From Gemmatimonadota bacterium (GTDB lineage: Bacteria; Gemmatimonadota; Gemmatimonadetes; Longimicrobiales; Gaopeijiaceae), in NCBI GenBank assembly GCA_007132965.1, contig SLNQ01000060.1:1-42694 (forward strand): DNA of 42,694 nucleotides, in the 5' to 3' direction. Shown here piece by piece: positions 7,053 through 17,282 of this stretch (within the stretch, counting starts at the first letter, position 1; each line of letters begins with the position of its first letter). Below the pieces are notes generated by a model. That model did no database searches and was not told where the DNA came from. It saw only the letters and a list, made by a program, of their open reading frames with translations. Made by a program: the position numbers and the translations under genes.

Positions 7053-9413
7053 ATGTCCCGTTCCGTGTCTCCCGTGGGCTTGGCCGCCCTCGTCCTCCTG
7101 GCCGTGGTCCTGGCCCCGGCCTCGGCTCTCCAGGCCCAGGTTCCCACTCCCCTTGAGCACTTCGGTCACGAGATCGGCGCCGACCGGGAACTGGCCGACT
7201 GGGAGAGCCTCCTGGCCTACTACGAGCGAGTGGCGGCGGCGAGTCCCCGGGTGCAGATCGACACCATGGGAACCACCACCCGGGGCCGCCACATGGTGAA
7301 GCTCACCATCTCGGACCCGGCCAACATGGACCGCCTGGACGAGATCCGGGAGACGAACCAGACGCTGGCCGACCCCCGTCGGATCCGCGACGACGCCCAC
7401 CGCGACGAGCTCCTGGCGGAGGGGAGGGCCGTGGTCCTCATCACCAACCACATCCACTCCTTCGAGGTGGGGTCGGGCCAGATGCCGGCGTCGCTGGTGT
7501 ACCGGCTGGCCACCTCCCAGGAGCCCCGGGTACTGGAGATCCTGGAGAACGTGGTCCTGGTGAACGTGCCCTCGCTGAATCCCGACGGGACCCAGTACGT
7601 GGCCGACTGGTGGAACCGCTGGCGGGGCACCGAGTTCGAGAGCGCTCCGCTGCCCTGGCTGTACCACTGGTACGTGGGCCACGACAACAACCGTGACTGG
7701 TACGCCATTCGGCAGGTGGAGACCGAGCTCACCGTGCGCCACGCCCACAACCACTGGCGTCCCCACATCGTGCAGGACCACCACCAGCTCTGGGCCGACA
7801 ACCTGCGGATCTGGGTGCCCCCCTACCAGGATCCGTGGGAGCCCAACATCGATCCGGCCCTCATCGGCGCCACCAACCAGCTGGGCTCGTACGTGGCCTC
7901 GGAGCTGCTGGCTGAAGGGAAGAGCGGGGTGGGCACCTACTCCATCTTCGACGCCTTCACCCCGGCCCGGGCCTACCAGCACCACCACGGGGGGGTGCGG
8001 ATCCTGGTGGAGGTGGCCCGGGCCGACTGGGCCGCCCCGGTGGAGCTCACTCCCGACGACCTGAGTGCCCGGCGGGGGGCCGACCCCCACACGCCCACCT
8101 GGAACCACCCCCGTCCCTGGCCTGGCGGCGAGTGGGGGATCGGCGACATCGTGGAGTACATGGAGTCGGCGGCCATGGCGGTGTTGACCCACGCCGCACG
8201 GAACCGGGAGTACTGGGTCCGCAACTTCCACGGCATCCAGGCCCGGGCGGTGGAGGGCTGGGACGAGTGGCCCGCCGCCTGGATCCTTCCCCCGGCCTCC
8301 GAGCAGTACGACCCGGTGCGGCTGGAGGACCTGGTCCGGATCCTGCACCTGGGCGACGTGGAGATCCACCAGGCCGAAGCCCCCTTCACCACCGATGCCG
8401 GTTCGGAGGGAGGGGTCCGGGAGTGGCCCGAGGGGAGCTACGTGATCCCCATGGGGCAGCCCTTCGCCTCCTTCGCCCAGGCCCTCCTGGAGCGGCAGGA
8501 CTACCCTGATCTGCGGCTCTACCCGGGGGGTCCGCCCCAGACCCCCTACGACGTTACCGCCCACACCCTGCCCCTGCTCATGGGCGTCGAGGCCCATGCG
8601 GTGGACACTCCCGTCGATGCGACCCTGTCCGACGTGATCCCCGTCCCCGAGCGCATCACCTATCCCCTTCCGTCGGAGCTCGTCGGGGCCGGAGCGCCGC
8701 GGGTGGGCGTCTTCAAGGGATGGGGCGAGTCGCAGCCTTCCGGGTGGACCCGTTGGACGCTGGACCGGCACGAGCTGCCCTACGACACCCTCATGCAGGT
8801 GCACGTGCGGGAGGGCGACTTCCGGGATGGGGTGGACGTGGTCCTCTTTCAGTCCCGGGGGGCGGGCTCCATCGTCGAGGGGTATTCGTCCGACGTCATC
8901 GCCGAGCCCTACGCCGGGGGCATCGGTCAGGAGGGGCTGGAGCACCTGCGGGAGTGGGTGGAGGCGGGGGGGCGGATCGTGGCGGTGGAGTCCGCCGCCG
9001 ACCTCTTCATCGACCTCTTCGACCTGGAGGTGGGCCGGGAAGGACAGGGAGTCGAGAGCACCGAGTTCTTCGTGCCCGGCTCCATCCTGCGCATGAACCT
9101 GGAGGACCACCCCTTCGTGGCGGGTCTGGAGGCCGAGACCGTCGCCTGGTTCCGAGGCGGAGGGGCGGGCGGAGGCTCCCGGGCCTTTACCGTGGAGGAT
9201 CCCCGGGTGGAGATCCTGGCCCGCTATGGTGAGGGCGATCCCCTCCTGTCGGGGTGGCTCATGGGCCCCGAGTACGTGGCCGGCGGTCCCGCGCTGCTCC
9301 GGGCCGAGGTGGGCCAGGGGGAGCTGATCCTCTTCGGCTTCCAGCCCGACTACCGGGGCCAGTCGTCGGCCACCTGGCCCCTCCTGCTGAGGGGATTGGC
9401 GGGTGGGGGGTGA
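7053..9413 (+). CDS. Secreted M14-family zinc carboxypeptidase with C-terminal GATase1-like region
   Basis: Signal peptide MSRSVSPVGLAALVLLAVVLAPASALQAQ. M14-type HSFEVGSGQMP (HxxE), NVPSLNPDGTQYV, later HHHGGVRILVEVA. The C-terminal DVVLFQSRGAGSIVEGYSSD...GLEHLREWVEAGGRIVAVESAADLFIDLF resembles a class I GATase-like fold. Confidence 0.85.
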   Translation: MSRSVSPVGLAALVLLAVVLAPASALQAQVPTPLEHFGHEIGADRELADWESLLAYYERVAAASPRVQIDTMGTTTRGRHMVKLTISDPANMDRLDEIRETNQTLADPRRIRDDAHRDELLAEGRAVVLITNHIHSFEVGSGQMPASLVYRLATSQEPRVLEILENVVLVNVPSLNPDGTQYVADWWNRWRGTEFESAPLPWLYHWYVGHDNNRDWYAIRQVETELTVRHAHNHWRPHIVQDHHQLWADNLRIWVPPYQDPWEPNIDPALIGATNQLGSYVASELLAEGKSGVGTYSIFDAFTPARAYQHHHGGVRILVEVARADWAAPVELTPDDLSARRGADPHTPTWNHPRPWPGGEWGIGDIVEYMESAAMAVLTHAARNREYWVRNFHGIQARAVEGWDEWPAAWILPPASEQYDPVRLEDLVRILHLGDVEIHQAEAPFTTDAGSEGGVREWPEGSYVIPMGQPFASFAQALLERQDYPDLRLYPGGPPQTPYDVTAHTLPLLMGVEAHAVDTPVDATLSDVIPVPERITYPLPSELVGAGAPRVGVFKGWGESQPSGWTRWTLDRHELPYDTLMQVHVREGDFRDGVDVVLFQSRGAGSIVEGYSSDVIAEPYAGGIGQEGLEHLREWVEAGGRIVAVESAADLFIDLFDLEVGREGQGVESTEFFVPGSILRMNLEDHPFVAGLEAETVAWFRGGGAGGGSRAFTVEDPRVEILARYGEGDPLLSGWLMGPEYVAGGPALLRAEVGQGELILFGFQPDYRGQSSATWPLLLRGLAGGG

Positions 9414-11120
9414 TCAGTGCCCGGCCGCGTGGCCGTCCTTTCTCGGATCCGAGCCGGCGGCCCACCCCTGGGACAGCTTCTGGATGATCTGGGCGCCACC
9501 CACCGCTCCGGGACCAATGAGGGTGACGTCGTGCCCCCGGGCCTGGAGCGCCTGGCGGACGGCGTCGCCGATACCGGCCTCCATCCCCACCCGCAGCCCC
9601 GAGTAGTGGCGGAAGCGGTCGGCGTCGACGGCCTCCTGCGGGTCCATGCCGAAGAGGACCATGTTCAGCAGGACCTGCACATGGCCCTGGGGCTGCATGG
9701 CGCCGCCCATGACCCCGAAGCTCAGGTAGGGCTCCTCGCCGCCGTCGTCGGCCACCCGGGTCACGAACCCGGGGATGATGGTGTGGAAGGGCTCCTTGTT
9801 CGGCGCCACGGTGTTGGGGCGGTCCGGCTCCATGGTGAAGCCGGCGCCCCGGTTCTGCAGGTGGAACCCGGTACCGGGGACCACCACCCCCGAGCCGAAG
9901 CCGTAGTAGACCGAGTTGATGAGTGAGACCATGGTGCCGTCCTGGTCCGCCACGCTCAGGTAGATGGTCTCGCTGTGGGTGGCGGCGTCGCCGGGGTCGG
10001 GGGTCTCCATGGCCCGGTGCGGGTGGAGGAGCTCCCGGCGGGCGTCGATGTAGGGGTCGGAGAGGAGCGCGGCGGGATCCACCTCCATGAAGCGGGGGTC
10101 GGCCACGTGCCCGTCAAGGTCGGCGTAGCCCACCTTCTTGGCCTCGATGAGGTGGTGAAGGTACTCGGCCGAGTTGTGGCCCATGCGCTCCAGCTCGAAG
10201 GGCTCCAGGAGCCGGAGCATCTGCAGGGCGGCGATCCCCTGACCCGGCGGCGGGATCTGCCAGAGTCGGTAGCCGCGGAAGTCGGCCGAGAGGGGTTCCA
10301 CCCACCGGGACTCGTGGTTGGCCAGGTCGTCCAGGGTCAAGAACCCTCCCAGCTCCCGGACCCCGTCCGCCACCCGCTGCCCCAGCGAACCGCCGTAGAG
10401 CGCTTCAGGACCCTCGGCGGCGATCTGCCTGAGGGTTCCGGCGTAGTCCGGGTTTCGGAACCACTCGCCGGCTTCCGGCGCTCGCTCGCCGTCCACAAGG
10501 AAGGTGGCCCGGGCCCCTTCGTCGGCTTCCAGCACGCCCACCTCGCCTGCCCAGTCCGAGGCCACCACCGGTGACACGGGAAAGCCCTCCTCCGCCAGAC
10601 GGATCGCCGGCTCGAGGGCCTCGGCCAGGCTGATGGTGCCCCAGCGTTCCAGGAGATCGGCCCAGCCCTGGAGCGCCCCGGGCACCGTGATGGCCTCGGC
10701 GCTCCGGTTGGGGATGCTTTCGTGGCCCGCCTCCAGGAGGGCGTCCCGAGTCATGAGGGAGCCGGATCGGCCGTGGGCGCTGAGGCCCTCCAGCCGCTCC
10801 TCGTCCGCCGGCCAGACCAGGGCGAAGAGGTCGCCGCCCAGCCCCGTCATGTGGGGCTCCACCACGGTGAGGACCACGGCGGCGGTGACGGCGGCATCCA
10901 CCGCGTTTCCGCCTTCCTCCAGCACCCGCAGTCCGGCGCTGGTGGCCAGGGGTTGGCTCGTGGCGATGGCACCCCGGGGAGCGTAGACTGCCGACTGGCC
11001 CGCCGCCGATGCCCGGAGCGTCTGAGCCTCCAGGCCGGCCGATTCGGACATGGTCATGGCCGGTGTCGCCAGAAAGAGTACAGGGAGCAGCCAAAGGAAC
11101 TGGGCACGAGAACGGAGCAT
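9414..11120 (-). CDS. ggt: Gamma-glutamyltransferase (gamma-glutamyltranspeptidase), secreted
   Basis: APRGAIATSQPLATSAGLRVLEEGGNAVDAAVTAAVVLTVVEPHMTGLGGD and THSETIYLSVADQDGTMVSLINSVYYGFGSGVVVPGTGFHLQNRG. Start placed at MLRSRAQFLWLLPVLFL (signal peptide); an upstream ATG at 11171 is also possible. Confidence 0.93.
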   Translation of the reverse strand: MLRSRAQFLWLLPVLFLATPAMTMSESAGLEAQTLRASAAGQSAVYAPRGAIATSQPLATSAGLRVLEEGGNAVDAAVTAAVVLTVVEPHMTGLGGDLFALVWPADEERLEGLSAHGRSGSLMTRDALLEAGHESIPNRSAEAITVPGALQGWADLLERWGTISLAEALEPAIRLAEEGFPVSPVVASDWAGEVGVLEADEGARATFLVDGERAPEAGEWFRNPDYAGTLRQIAAEGPEALYGGSLGQRVADGVRELGGFLTLDDLANHESRWVEPLSADFRGYRLWQIPPPGQGIAALQMLRLLEPFELERMGHNSAEYLHHLIEAKKVGYADLDGHVADPRFMEVDPAALLSDPYIDARRELLHPHRAMETPDPGDAATHSETIYLSVADQDGTMVSLINSVYYGFGSGVVVPGTGFHLQNRGAGFTMEPDRPNTVAPNKEPFHTIIPGFVTRVADDGGEEPYLSFGVMGGAMQPQGHVQVLLNMVLFGMDPQEAVDADRFRHYSGLRVGMEAGIGDAVRQALQARGHDVTLIGPGAVGGAQIIQKLSQGWAAGSDPRKDGHAAGH

Positions 11121-11398
11121 GGGGGCACCATGGTGAAGTTCGACGTAGAGGCGAGGAAGGGAGTTTGACATTCATCGTACGGCCCCATCCCCGACCGGGG
11201 CCAGCCCCGAGACTCCGGGACCCCGGGGTGCCACGCCCCCCCGGCCCTGCCTATATTTCAAAGAGCAGGGTGTCGTCGGGCCCCGGCCGCCTCATCCAGG
11301 AGCGCGGTCGGCCCGGTGCATCGGATCATCCGGACGCGCTCGAACCCCCGCCGGGGACGCGTCCTGGCCAACACCTCACCCGGCGGCAGGAGGACTCG

Positions 11399-12148
11399 GT
11401 GGCCGGCCACAACAAATGGTCCCAGATCAAGCGGAAGAAGGCTGCCATTGACCAGAAGCGCGGCAAGATCTTCAGCAAGCTCAGCCGCGAGATCAGCGTC
11501 GCTGCCCGGGAGGCCGGGGGCGATCCGGACTACAACCCCCGGCTTCGCCTGGCCATCGACACGGCCAAGGCCGAAAACATGCCGCAGGAGAACATCGAGC
11601 GGGCCATCAAGCGGGGGACCGGTGAGCTGGAAGGGGTCCGCTACGAGGACGTGGCCTACGAGGGATACGGCCCCAACGGCGTGGCTCTCTACATCACCAC
11701 CACCACCGACAACCAGAAGCGCACGGTGGCCGAGCTCCGCCACATCCTGGAGAGCCACGGCGGCAACCTGGGCCAGGAGGGATCGGTGGCGTGGCAGTTC
11801 GATCGCAAGGGGCAGATCTTCGTGGACGCCAACCGGTTTCACGAGGAGGCCGTCCTGGAGGCGGCCCTCGAGGCCGGAGGCGAGGACATGACCCGCCAGG
11901 GTGATGAGTTCATCATCGTCACGGCGGTGAGCTCCTTCCACCAGGTTCAGGAGGCCCTGAAGAAGACCAAGCTCGAGTTCTCCCACGCCGAGCTGGCCAT
12001 GATCCCCAAGAACGAGATGGCGGTGAGCGGCCGCGAGGCCGAACAGTTCCTGAAGCTCCTGGACGCTCTGGACGACCACGACGACGTCCAGAAGATCTAC
12101 TCCAACGCCAATATCGACGAGCAGGTGATGGCCGAGGCCATGTCGTGA
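11399..12148 (+). CDS. yebC: YebC/PmpR family transcriptional regulator / translation factor
   Basis: GTG start with AGGAGG upstream. AGHNKWSQIKRKKAAIDQKRGKIFSKLSREI, TAKAENMPQENIERAIKRGTGE. Confidence 0.96.
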   Translation: MAGHNKWSQIKRKKAAIDQKRGKIFSKLSREISVAAREAGGDPDYNPRLRLAIDTAKAENMPQENIERAIKRGTGELEGVRYEDVAYEGYGPNGVALYITTTTDNQKRTVAELRHILESHGGNLGQEGSVAWQFDRKGQIFVDANRFHEEAVLEAALEAGGEDMTRQGDEFIIVTAVSSFHQVQEALKKTKLEFSHAELAMIPKNEMAVSGREAEQFLKLLDALDDHDDVQKIYSNANIDEQVMAEAMS

Positions 12149-12161
12149 TGGGGGGCCACTC

Positions 12162-12713
12162 GTGACGGCTCCCCGGAAGCGGATCGTGGTGGTGGGCATC
12201 GACCCGGGCACCACGGCCACCGGATACGGAGTGGTGGCCCGGGAGCCCGGCGGCGAAGCGACGCTCCTGGAGTGCGGCGTCTTCCGCACCACCGCCAAGG
12301 CGCCCCTTCACGCGCGCATCCGGGAGATCTTCGAGGGAGTGGACCAGGTGCTGGAGCGGTTTTCACCGGACGTGGTCTCGGTGGAGGCTGTCTTTCAGGG
12401 GAAGAACGCCCGGAGCGCCCTGGTGCTGGGGCATGCCCGGGGGGCCGTCCTGGTGGCCGCTTCCCTCCGGGACCTGACCATCGCCGAGTATGCGCCCCGG
12501 GAGATCAAGAAGGCGGTGGTCGGCAATGGAGGGGCCACAAAGGACCAGGTGGGGTTCATGGTGCAGGAGCGACTTCGGTTGAAGGAGCCCCCCACCCCTT
12601 CGGACGCCGCCGACGGCGTGGCCGCCGCCCTCTGCTACCTGACGCTGGCCGTGGATGGGCGACTGGCCGGAGTCCTGCCCCACCGCTTCGCTCCCAGGAG
12701 CGCCGACGCATGA
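12162..12713 (+). CDS. ruvC: Crossover junction endodeoxyribonuclease RuvC
   Basis: GIDPGTTATGYGVV, VSVEAVFQGKNARSALVLGHARG, PREIKKAVVGNGGATKDQV, DAADGVAAALCY. Confidence 0.96.
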   Translation: MTAPRKRIVVVGIDPGTTATGYGVVAREPGGEATLLECGVFRTTAKAPLHARIREIFEGVDQVLERFSPDVVSVEAVFQGKNARSALVLGHARGAVLVAASLRDLTIAEYAPREIKKAVVGNGGATKDQVGFMVQERLRLKEPPTPSDAADGVAAALCYLTLAVDGRLAGVLPHRFAPRSADA

Positions 12714-13297
12714 TCAGCCGAGTGCGGGGCACCCTGGTGGAACTGGAGGGGGAGCGGATCGAGGTGGCCACACCCGGGGGGCTCACCTACGAGATCCTGG
12801 TACCGCTCACCGTGGCCGAGCGGCTGCCCATCGTCGGAGAGCAGGTGGAGCTTCGCACCCTCTACCTGGTGCGGGAGGACCTGGCCGTGCTGTACGGCTT
12901 CATGGAGCCGGTGGAGCGAGAGCTCTTCGAGCTCCTCCTGACGGTGAGCAAGGTGGGGGGGAGTCTGGCCCTGAAGCTGCTGTCCGCCTACTCCGCTCCC
13001 CGGCTCGTCCGTGCCCTCACCAGCCGCGACGTCCCGGCCCTCACCCAGGTGTCCGGCGTCGGAAAGAAGATCGCCGAGCGGCTGGCGCTGGAGCTCTCGG
13101 ACAAGGCCGACAAGCTGGACGTGGGCGGCGTCGGTGCGGACGGTGCGCCGGCGGAGGGGGCCCAGGCGGCGGTCCAGGCCCTCACGGCGCTGGGCATGTC
13201 GTTTCAGGAAGCGGAGAAGGCCGTGCGGGCGGTCCTGGAGGAAGAGGACGGCCAGCCCAGCACCGACGAGCTCGTTCGCCGCGCCCTGGCCCAGTGA
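12710..13297 (+). CDS. ruvA: Holliday junction branch migration protein RuvA
   Basis: ATGA overlap with ruv[79 protein letters not shown]. Confidence 0.95.
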   Translation: MISRVRGTLVELEGERIEVATPGGLTYEILVPLTVAERLPIVGEQVELRTLYLVREDLAVLYGFMEPVERELFELLLTVSKVGGSLALKLLSAYSAPRLVRALTSRDVPALTQVSGVGKKIAERLALELSDKADKLDVGGVGADGAPAEGAQAAVQALTALGMSFQEAEKAVRAVLEEEDGQPSTDELVRRALAQ

Positions 13298-13346
13298 TGC
13301 CGGCGCGCGCGGTCCCCGTCCCCTTCGGCACCGGCAGGGAGGTCGC

Positions 13347-14384
13347 ATGAGCGCACGCCACGAGGTCACCACCCCCGAGGCCCTCACGGAAGACCAGGGG
13401 GTGGAGCCCTCCCTGCGGCCCACGCGATTGGACGAGTTCGTGGGGCAGGAGAAGGTGAAGGAGTCGCTGTCCATTGCCATCGAAGCGGCAAAACAGCGAG
13501 GCGAGCCCCTGGACCACACCCTCTTCCACGGTCCCCCGGGGTTGGGAAAGACGACCCTGGCCGCCCTCATGGCCGCCGAGATGGGGGTGGGTCTGCGGAC
13601 CACCAGCGGTCCGGTTCTGGAGAAGCCCGCCGACCTGGTGGGGCTGCTTTCGAACCAGGAGCAGGGAGACATCCTCTTCATCGACGAGATCCACCGGCTC
13701 CGGCCCATCATCGAGGAGTTTCTCTATCCGGCCATGGAGGACTACAAGGTGGAGATCCGGATCTCCGACGGGCCCAAGGCCCAGACCATGACCATGGAGA
13801 TCGCCCGGTTCACCCTGGTGGGGGCCACGACCCGCTTCGGGCTCCTCACCGCGCCCATGCGGGCCCGCTTCGGGATCGTCCAGAGGCTCAACTTCTACCC
13901 GCCCGAGGAGCTGGCCCGGATCGTGGCCCGCAGCGCCTACCTCCTGGACGTCCGGACCACCGACAAGGGAGCCGTCGAGCTGGCTCGTCGGGCCCGGGGC
14001 ACGCCACGGGTGGCGAACCGGCTCCTGCGGCGCGTCAGGGACTACGCCCAGGTCCGGGCCGATGGAGTCATCGATGCCGAGGTGGCCCAGGCGGGGCTGG
14101 CCATGCTCGACGTGGACGAATACGGCTTGGACGAGATGGACGGCCGGATCCTCCGGACGATCCTGGAGAAGTTCGAGGGCGGGCCGGTGGGCCTCTCCTC
14201 GCTGGCGGTGGCGCTGGGCGAGGACACCGGCACGTTGGAGGAGGTCTACGAGCCCTTCCTGATCCAGGAGGGCTTCCTCATGCGCACGCCCCGGGGACGG
14301 GTGGCCACGCCCCGGGCCTACCGGCGCTTCGGGTTCACCCCGCCCGACGACCTGGAGGACCAGGCCTCGCTCTTCCGGGAATGA
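13347..14384 (+). CDS. ruvB: Holliday junction branch migration helicase RuvB
   Basis: [77 protein letters not shown]. Confidence 0.97.
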   Translation: MSARHEVTTPEALTEDQGVEPSLRPTRLDEFVGQEKVKESLSIAIEAAKQRGEPLDHTLFHGPPGLGKTTLAALMAAEMGVGLRTTSGPVLEKPADLVGLLSNQEQGDILFIDEIHRLRPIIEEFLYPAMEDYKVEIRISDGPKAQTMTMEIARFTLVGATTRFGLLTAPMRARFGIVQRLNFYPPEELARIVARSAYLLDVRTTDKGAVELARRARGTPRVANRLLRRVRDYAQVRADGVIDAEVAQAGLAMLDVDEYGLDEMDGRILRTILEKFEGGPVGLSSLAVALGEDTGTLEEVYEPFLIQEGFLMRTPRGRVATPRAYRRFGFTPPDDLEDQASLFRE

Positions 14385-15463
14385 GCCGGGACCTCCGGAG
14401 GACGGCCAGCTACGACTACACCCTCCCTGAGGGGCTGGTGGCCCGGTATCCGGCCCAGCGGCGTGACCAGAGCCGACTCCTGGTGGTGCCCCGGGGAGGC
14501 GGTCCGGAGCCCCCGCTCCGGCACCTCAGGTTCCATGCCCTGCCCCGGCTCCTGGCCGCAGGCGACCTCCTGGTCCTGAACGAGAGTCGGGTTCTCCCGG
14601 TCCGGCTCCTGGGGCGCAAGCCCACCGGCGCGCCCTCGGAGGTGCTTCTGCTCCGGCCGGCGGACCCGGACTCCGATCCGCACCTGTGGGAAGCGCTGGT
14701 GCGCCCCGGCTCGAAGCTCAAGCCCGGACGGCAGGTCCAGGTCACCGCCTCCGACGGGGAGGTCCTGAAGGTCCACATTGTGGACGGCCTGCCCGGAGGT
14801 GGACGGTTGGTCCGGCTCGAGACCCGGCGGGGGGTGGAGTCGGCGCTGGAGCACTTCGGTGAGGTTCCCCTTCCGCCCTACCTGGACCGGGAGGCCGAGC
14901 CCCTGGACCGGGAGCGCTACCAGACCGTGTACGCCCGGTGCCCGGGCTCGGTGGCCGCGCCCACCGCCGGCCTCCACTTCACCCCGGAGCTCCTGCAGGA
15001 GATCGAGGCCATGGGGGTGGAGGTGGAGCGGGTGGTTCTCCACGTGGGGCCCGGCACCTTTCGGCCGGTGGAGGTGGAGCGGGTGGAGGACCACCAGATG
15101 CACCGCGAAGTCTGGGAGGTGCCGGAGTCGGCCGCCAAGGCCGTCGAGCGGACCCGGGAGCGGGGCGGCCGGGTGTGGGCGGTGGGCACTACGGTGGTGC
15201 GGACGCTGGAGAGTGCCGCCGCCGGCTCCGGGGGGGTCAGGGCCGGAGGGGGCGAGACGGAGCTCTTCATTGCCCCGGGGTACCGGTTCCAGGTAGTAGA
15301 TGGCCTCGTCACCAACTTCCACCTTCCCCGTTCGACCCTCCTCATGCTGGTCTCGGCCTTTGCCGGTCACGCCGCCACCATGGCGGCCTACCGGGAGGCC
15401 ATCCGGGAACGCTATCGGTTCTACTCCTACGGCGACGCCATGGCGGTGGTGCCGGCGTCGTAG
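14381..15463 (+). CDS. queA: S-adenosylmethionine:tRNA ribosyltransferase-isomerase QueA
   Basis: [68 protein letters not shown]. Confidence 0.96.
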   Translation: MSRDLRRTASYDYTLPEGLVARYPAQRRDQSRLLVVPRGGGPEPPLRHLRFHALPRLLAAGDLLVLNESRVLPVRLLGRKPTGAPSEVLLLRPADPDSDPHLWEALVRPGSKLKPGRQVQVTASDGEVLKVHIVDGLPGGGRLVRLETRRGVESALEHFGEVPLPPYLDREAEPLDRERYQTVYARCPGSVAAPTAGLHFTPELLQEIEAMGVEVERVVLHVGPGTFRPVEVERVEDHQMHREVWEVPESAAKAVERTRERGGRVWAVGTTVVRTLESAAAGSGGVRAGGGETELFIAPGYRFQVVDGLVTNFHLPRSTLLMLVSAFAGHAATMAAYREAIRERYRFYSYGDAMAVVPAS

Positions 15464-15617
15464 GGCGTGCCTGCGGCCGGATCCCCGCGTCTGCCCGGAA
15501 GCGGTTATCTTTTCCGGCTGTGGGTCGTGGCCGACGGGGCCGGTCCCACGATTCCAGGGGCAGGCGCGGCTCCAGCGCGCCTGCCGCCCCCTCGATCCCT
15601 GCCAGCCTTCTGCTTCC

Positions 15618-16868
15618 ATGTCTCCGGACTCCGCCGCCGCGGCCGACCCAGACTTCGCCTACCGCCTCGAGAACACCGAGGACGCGGCGAGGAGCGGGGT
15701 GTTCCGGACGCCCCACGGCCCGGTGTCCACCCCGGCCTTCATGCCCGTGGGGACGCTGGGGGCGGTGAAGACCCTCTCTCCCGAGGAGGTCGCCGACACG
15801 GGGGCCCACATGATCCTGGCCAATACCTACCACCTCTTCCTGCGCCCGGGTCACCGGGAGGTCCGACGACTGGGCGGACTCCACCGTTTCATGCGCTGGG
15901 ACGGCCCCATCCTCACCGACTCCGGGGGCTACCAGGTCTTCTCCCTGGCGCACATGAACCGGATTACCGACGAGGGGGCCGAGTTCCAGAGCCACATCGA
16001 CGGTTCCAGGCACCTCTTCACTCCCGAGTCCGTCATGGAGATCCAGCGGATTCTGGGAGCCGACGTGGTCATGGCGTTCGACGAGTGTCCGCCCGGCGGC
16101 TGCGACCGGGCCACGGCACGGCAGGCCAACGAACGCACCCTGCACTGGCTCGAACGGTGTCGTCGGCGCTTCGGGGAGATCGGCCGGGAGGGGCTGGGAC
16201 CCGAGGCGCTGGGGGACGTCCGATCCGACGCCTCCACCGGCGAGGCCCGACTGGCGGCGCTGCGGGACCCCGCCAACATCCCGCCGCAGGCCCTCTTTCC
16301 CGTCCTCCAGGGAAACGTGTACCCCGACCTCCGGCGGGAACACGCCCGGCAGATCCGAGACATGGGCGACTGGGAGGGGTTGGCCATCGGAGGCCTGTCG
16401 GTGGGCGAGGCCAAGGACCAGATGTGGGAGACGCTGGAGGTGCTGGACCCCGAGCTGCCCCGGGATCGACCTCGCTACCTCATGGGGGTGGGGTATCCCG
16501 ATGATCTCCTGGAAGCCATTGCCCGGGGATGCGATCTCTTTGACTGCGTGGCGCCCACCCGGAATGCCCGTCACGGCACGGCCTGGACCCTGGACCAGGG
16601 TCAGGTGAACTTGAAGGCCGCCCGATTCAAGCGAGACACCCGGCCCCTGGACTCGGAGTGCGATTGCTACGGGTGCGGGCGCTTCGACCGGGCCTACCTC
16701 CGACACCTGGTGGTGGCGGGCGAGGCGTTTGCCCACCGCCTGATCTCGCTCCACAACATCCGCTTCCTGATCCGACTGGCCCAGGAGAGTCGCCGCCGGA
16801 TCGGAGACGGCACCTTCGGGAGCTGGAGCCGGGACTGGCTGGAACGGTACCGCACGGCGAGGGGGTAG
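15618..16868 (+). CDS. tgt: tRNA-guanine transglycosylase (queuine tRNA-ribosyltransferase)
   Basis: STPAFMPVGTLGAVKTLSPEEV, NTYHLFLRPG, DSGGYQVFSLA, VMAFDECPP, VAPTRNARHGTAWT, zinc motif CDCYGCGRFDRAYLRHL...H. Confidence 0.96.
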   Translation: MSPDSAAAADPDFAYRLENTEDAARSGVFRTPHGPVSTPAFMPVGTLGAVKTLSPEEVADTGAHMILANTYHLFLRPGHREVRRLGGLHRFMRWDGPILTDSGGYQVFSLAHMNRITDEGAEFQSHIDGSRHLFTPESVMEIQRILGADVVMAFDECPPGGCDRATARQANERTLHWLERCRRRFGEIGREGLGPEALGDVRSDASTGEARLAALRDPANIPPQALFPVLQGNVYPDLRREHARQIRDMGDWEGLAIGGLSVGEAKDQMWETLEVLDPELPRDRPRYLMGVGYPDDLLEAIARGCDLFDCVAPTRNARHGTAWTLDQGQVNLKAARFKRDTRPLDSECDCYGCGRFDRAYLRHLVVAGEAFAHRLISLHNIRFLIRLAQESRRRIGDGTFGSWSRDWLERYRTARG

Positions 16869-16951
16869 GCTGGTCTACGACCGTCGAAACGGATCCCGGC
16901 AGACGGACCCTGCATGACGAACCCTGACACGACGAACACACGGAGCGAGCG

Positions 16952-17278
16952 GTGATCGATCCTTCAGTCGGACTCCTTCTGGCCCCTGGGGGTGAAGAGG
17001 GTGGTGGCGGCCTCATGGTCCTCCTCATCAACTTCGGTCTCATCTTTCTCATCTTCTACTGGCTCCTGATCCGGCCGCAGCGAAAGGAACGGGAGCGACA
17101 CAAGGAGATGGTGCTGGGGCTCAAGAAGGGCGACCAGGTGGTAATGAACGGAGGGATCGTGGGGACCATCGTCCACGTGCGCGAGCACCGGCTGACCCTG
17201 AAGACGGCCGACAACACCCGCCTGGAGGTGGACCGCCACATGGTGGGCCGGAAGGTGGATGACCAGGAAGAGAGCTGA
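16952..17278 (+). CDS. yajC: Preprotein translocase subunit YajC
   Basis: Single TM followed by RPQRKERERHKEMVLGLKKGDQVVMNGGIVGTIVHV. Confidence 0.93.
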   Translation: MIDPSVGLLLAPGGEEGGGGLMVLLINFGLIFLIFYWLLIRPQRKERERHKEMVLGLKKGDQVVMNGGIVGTIVHVREHRLTLKTADNTRLEVDRHMVGRKVDDQEES

Positions 17279-17282
17279 GCCC

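Noticed and set aside
5655-9110. 1151-aa antisense ORF across the rhomboid and M14 genes
   Set aside because: It spans two confident + strand genes and the promoter between them, with low-complexity composition and no domain motif. It is a shadow ORF.
15495-15517. CCGGAA…TTCCGG inverted repeat upstream of tgt
   Set aside because: Only 6 bp with an 11-nt loop in GC-rich DNA, so likely by chance. TATCTT nearby has no convincing -35.
14318-16754. Long antisense ORFs (433 aa and 470 aa) opposite queA and tgt
   Set aside because: Same GC-driven shadow-ORF pattern; the + strand genes are unambiguous.
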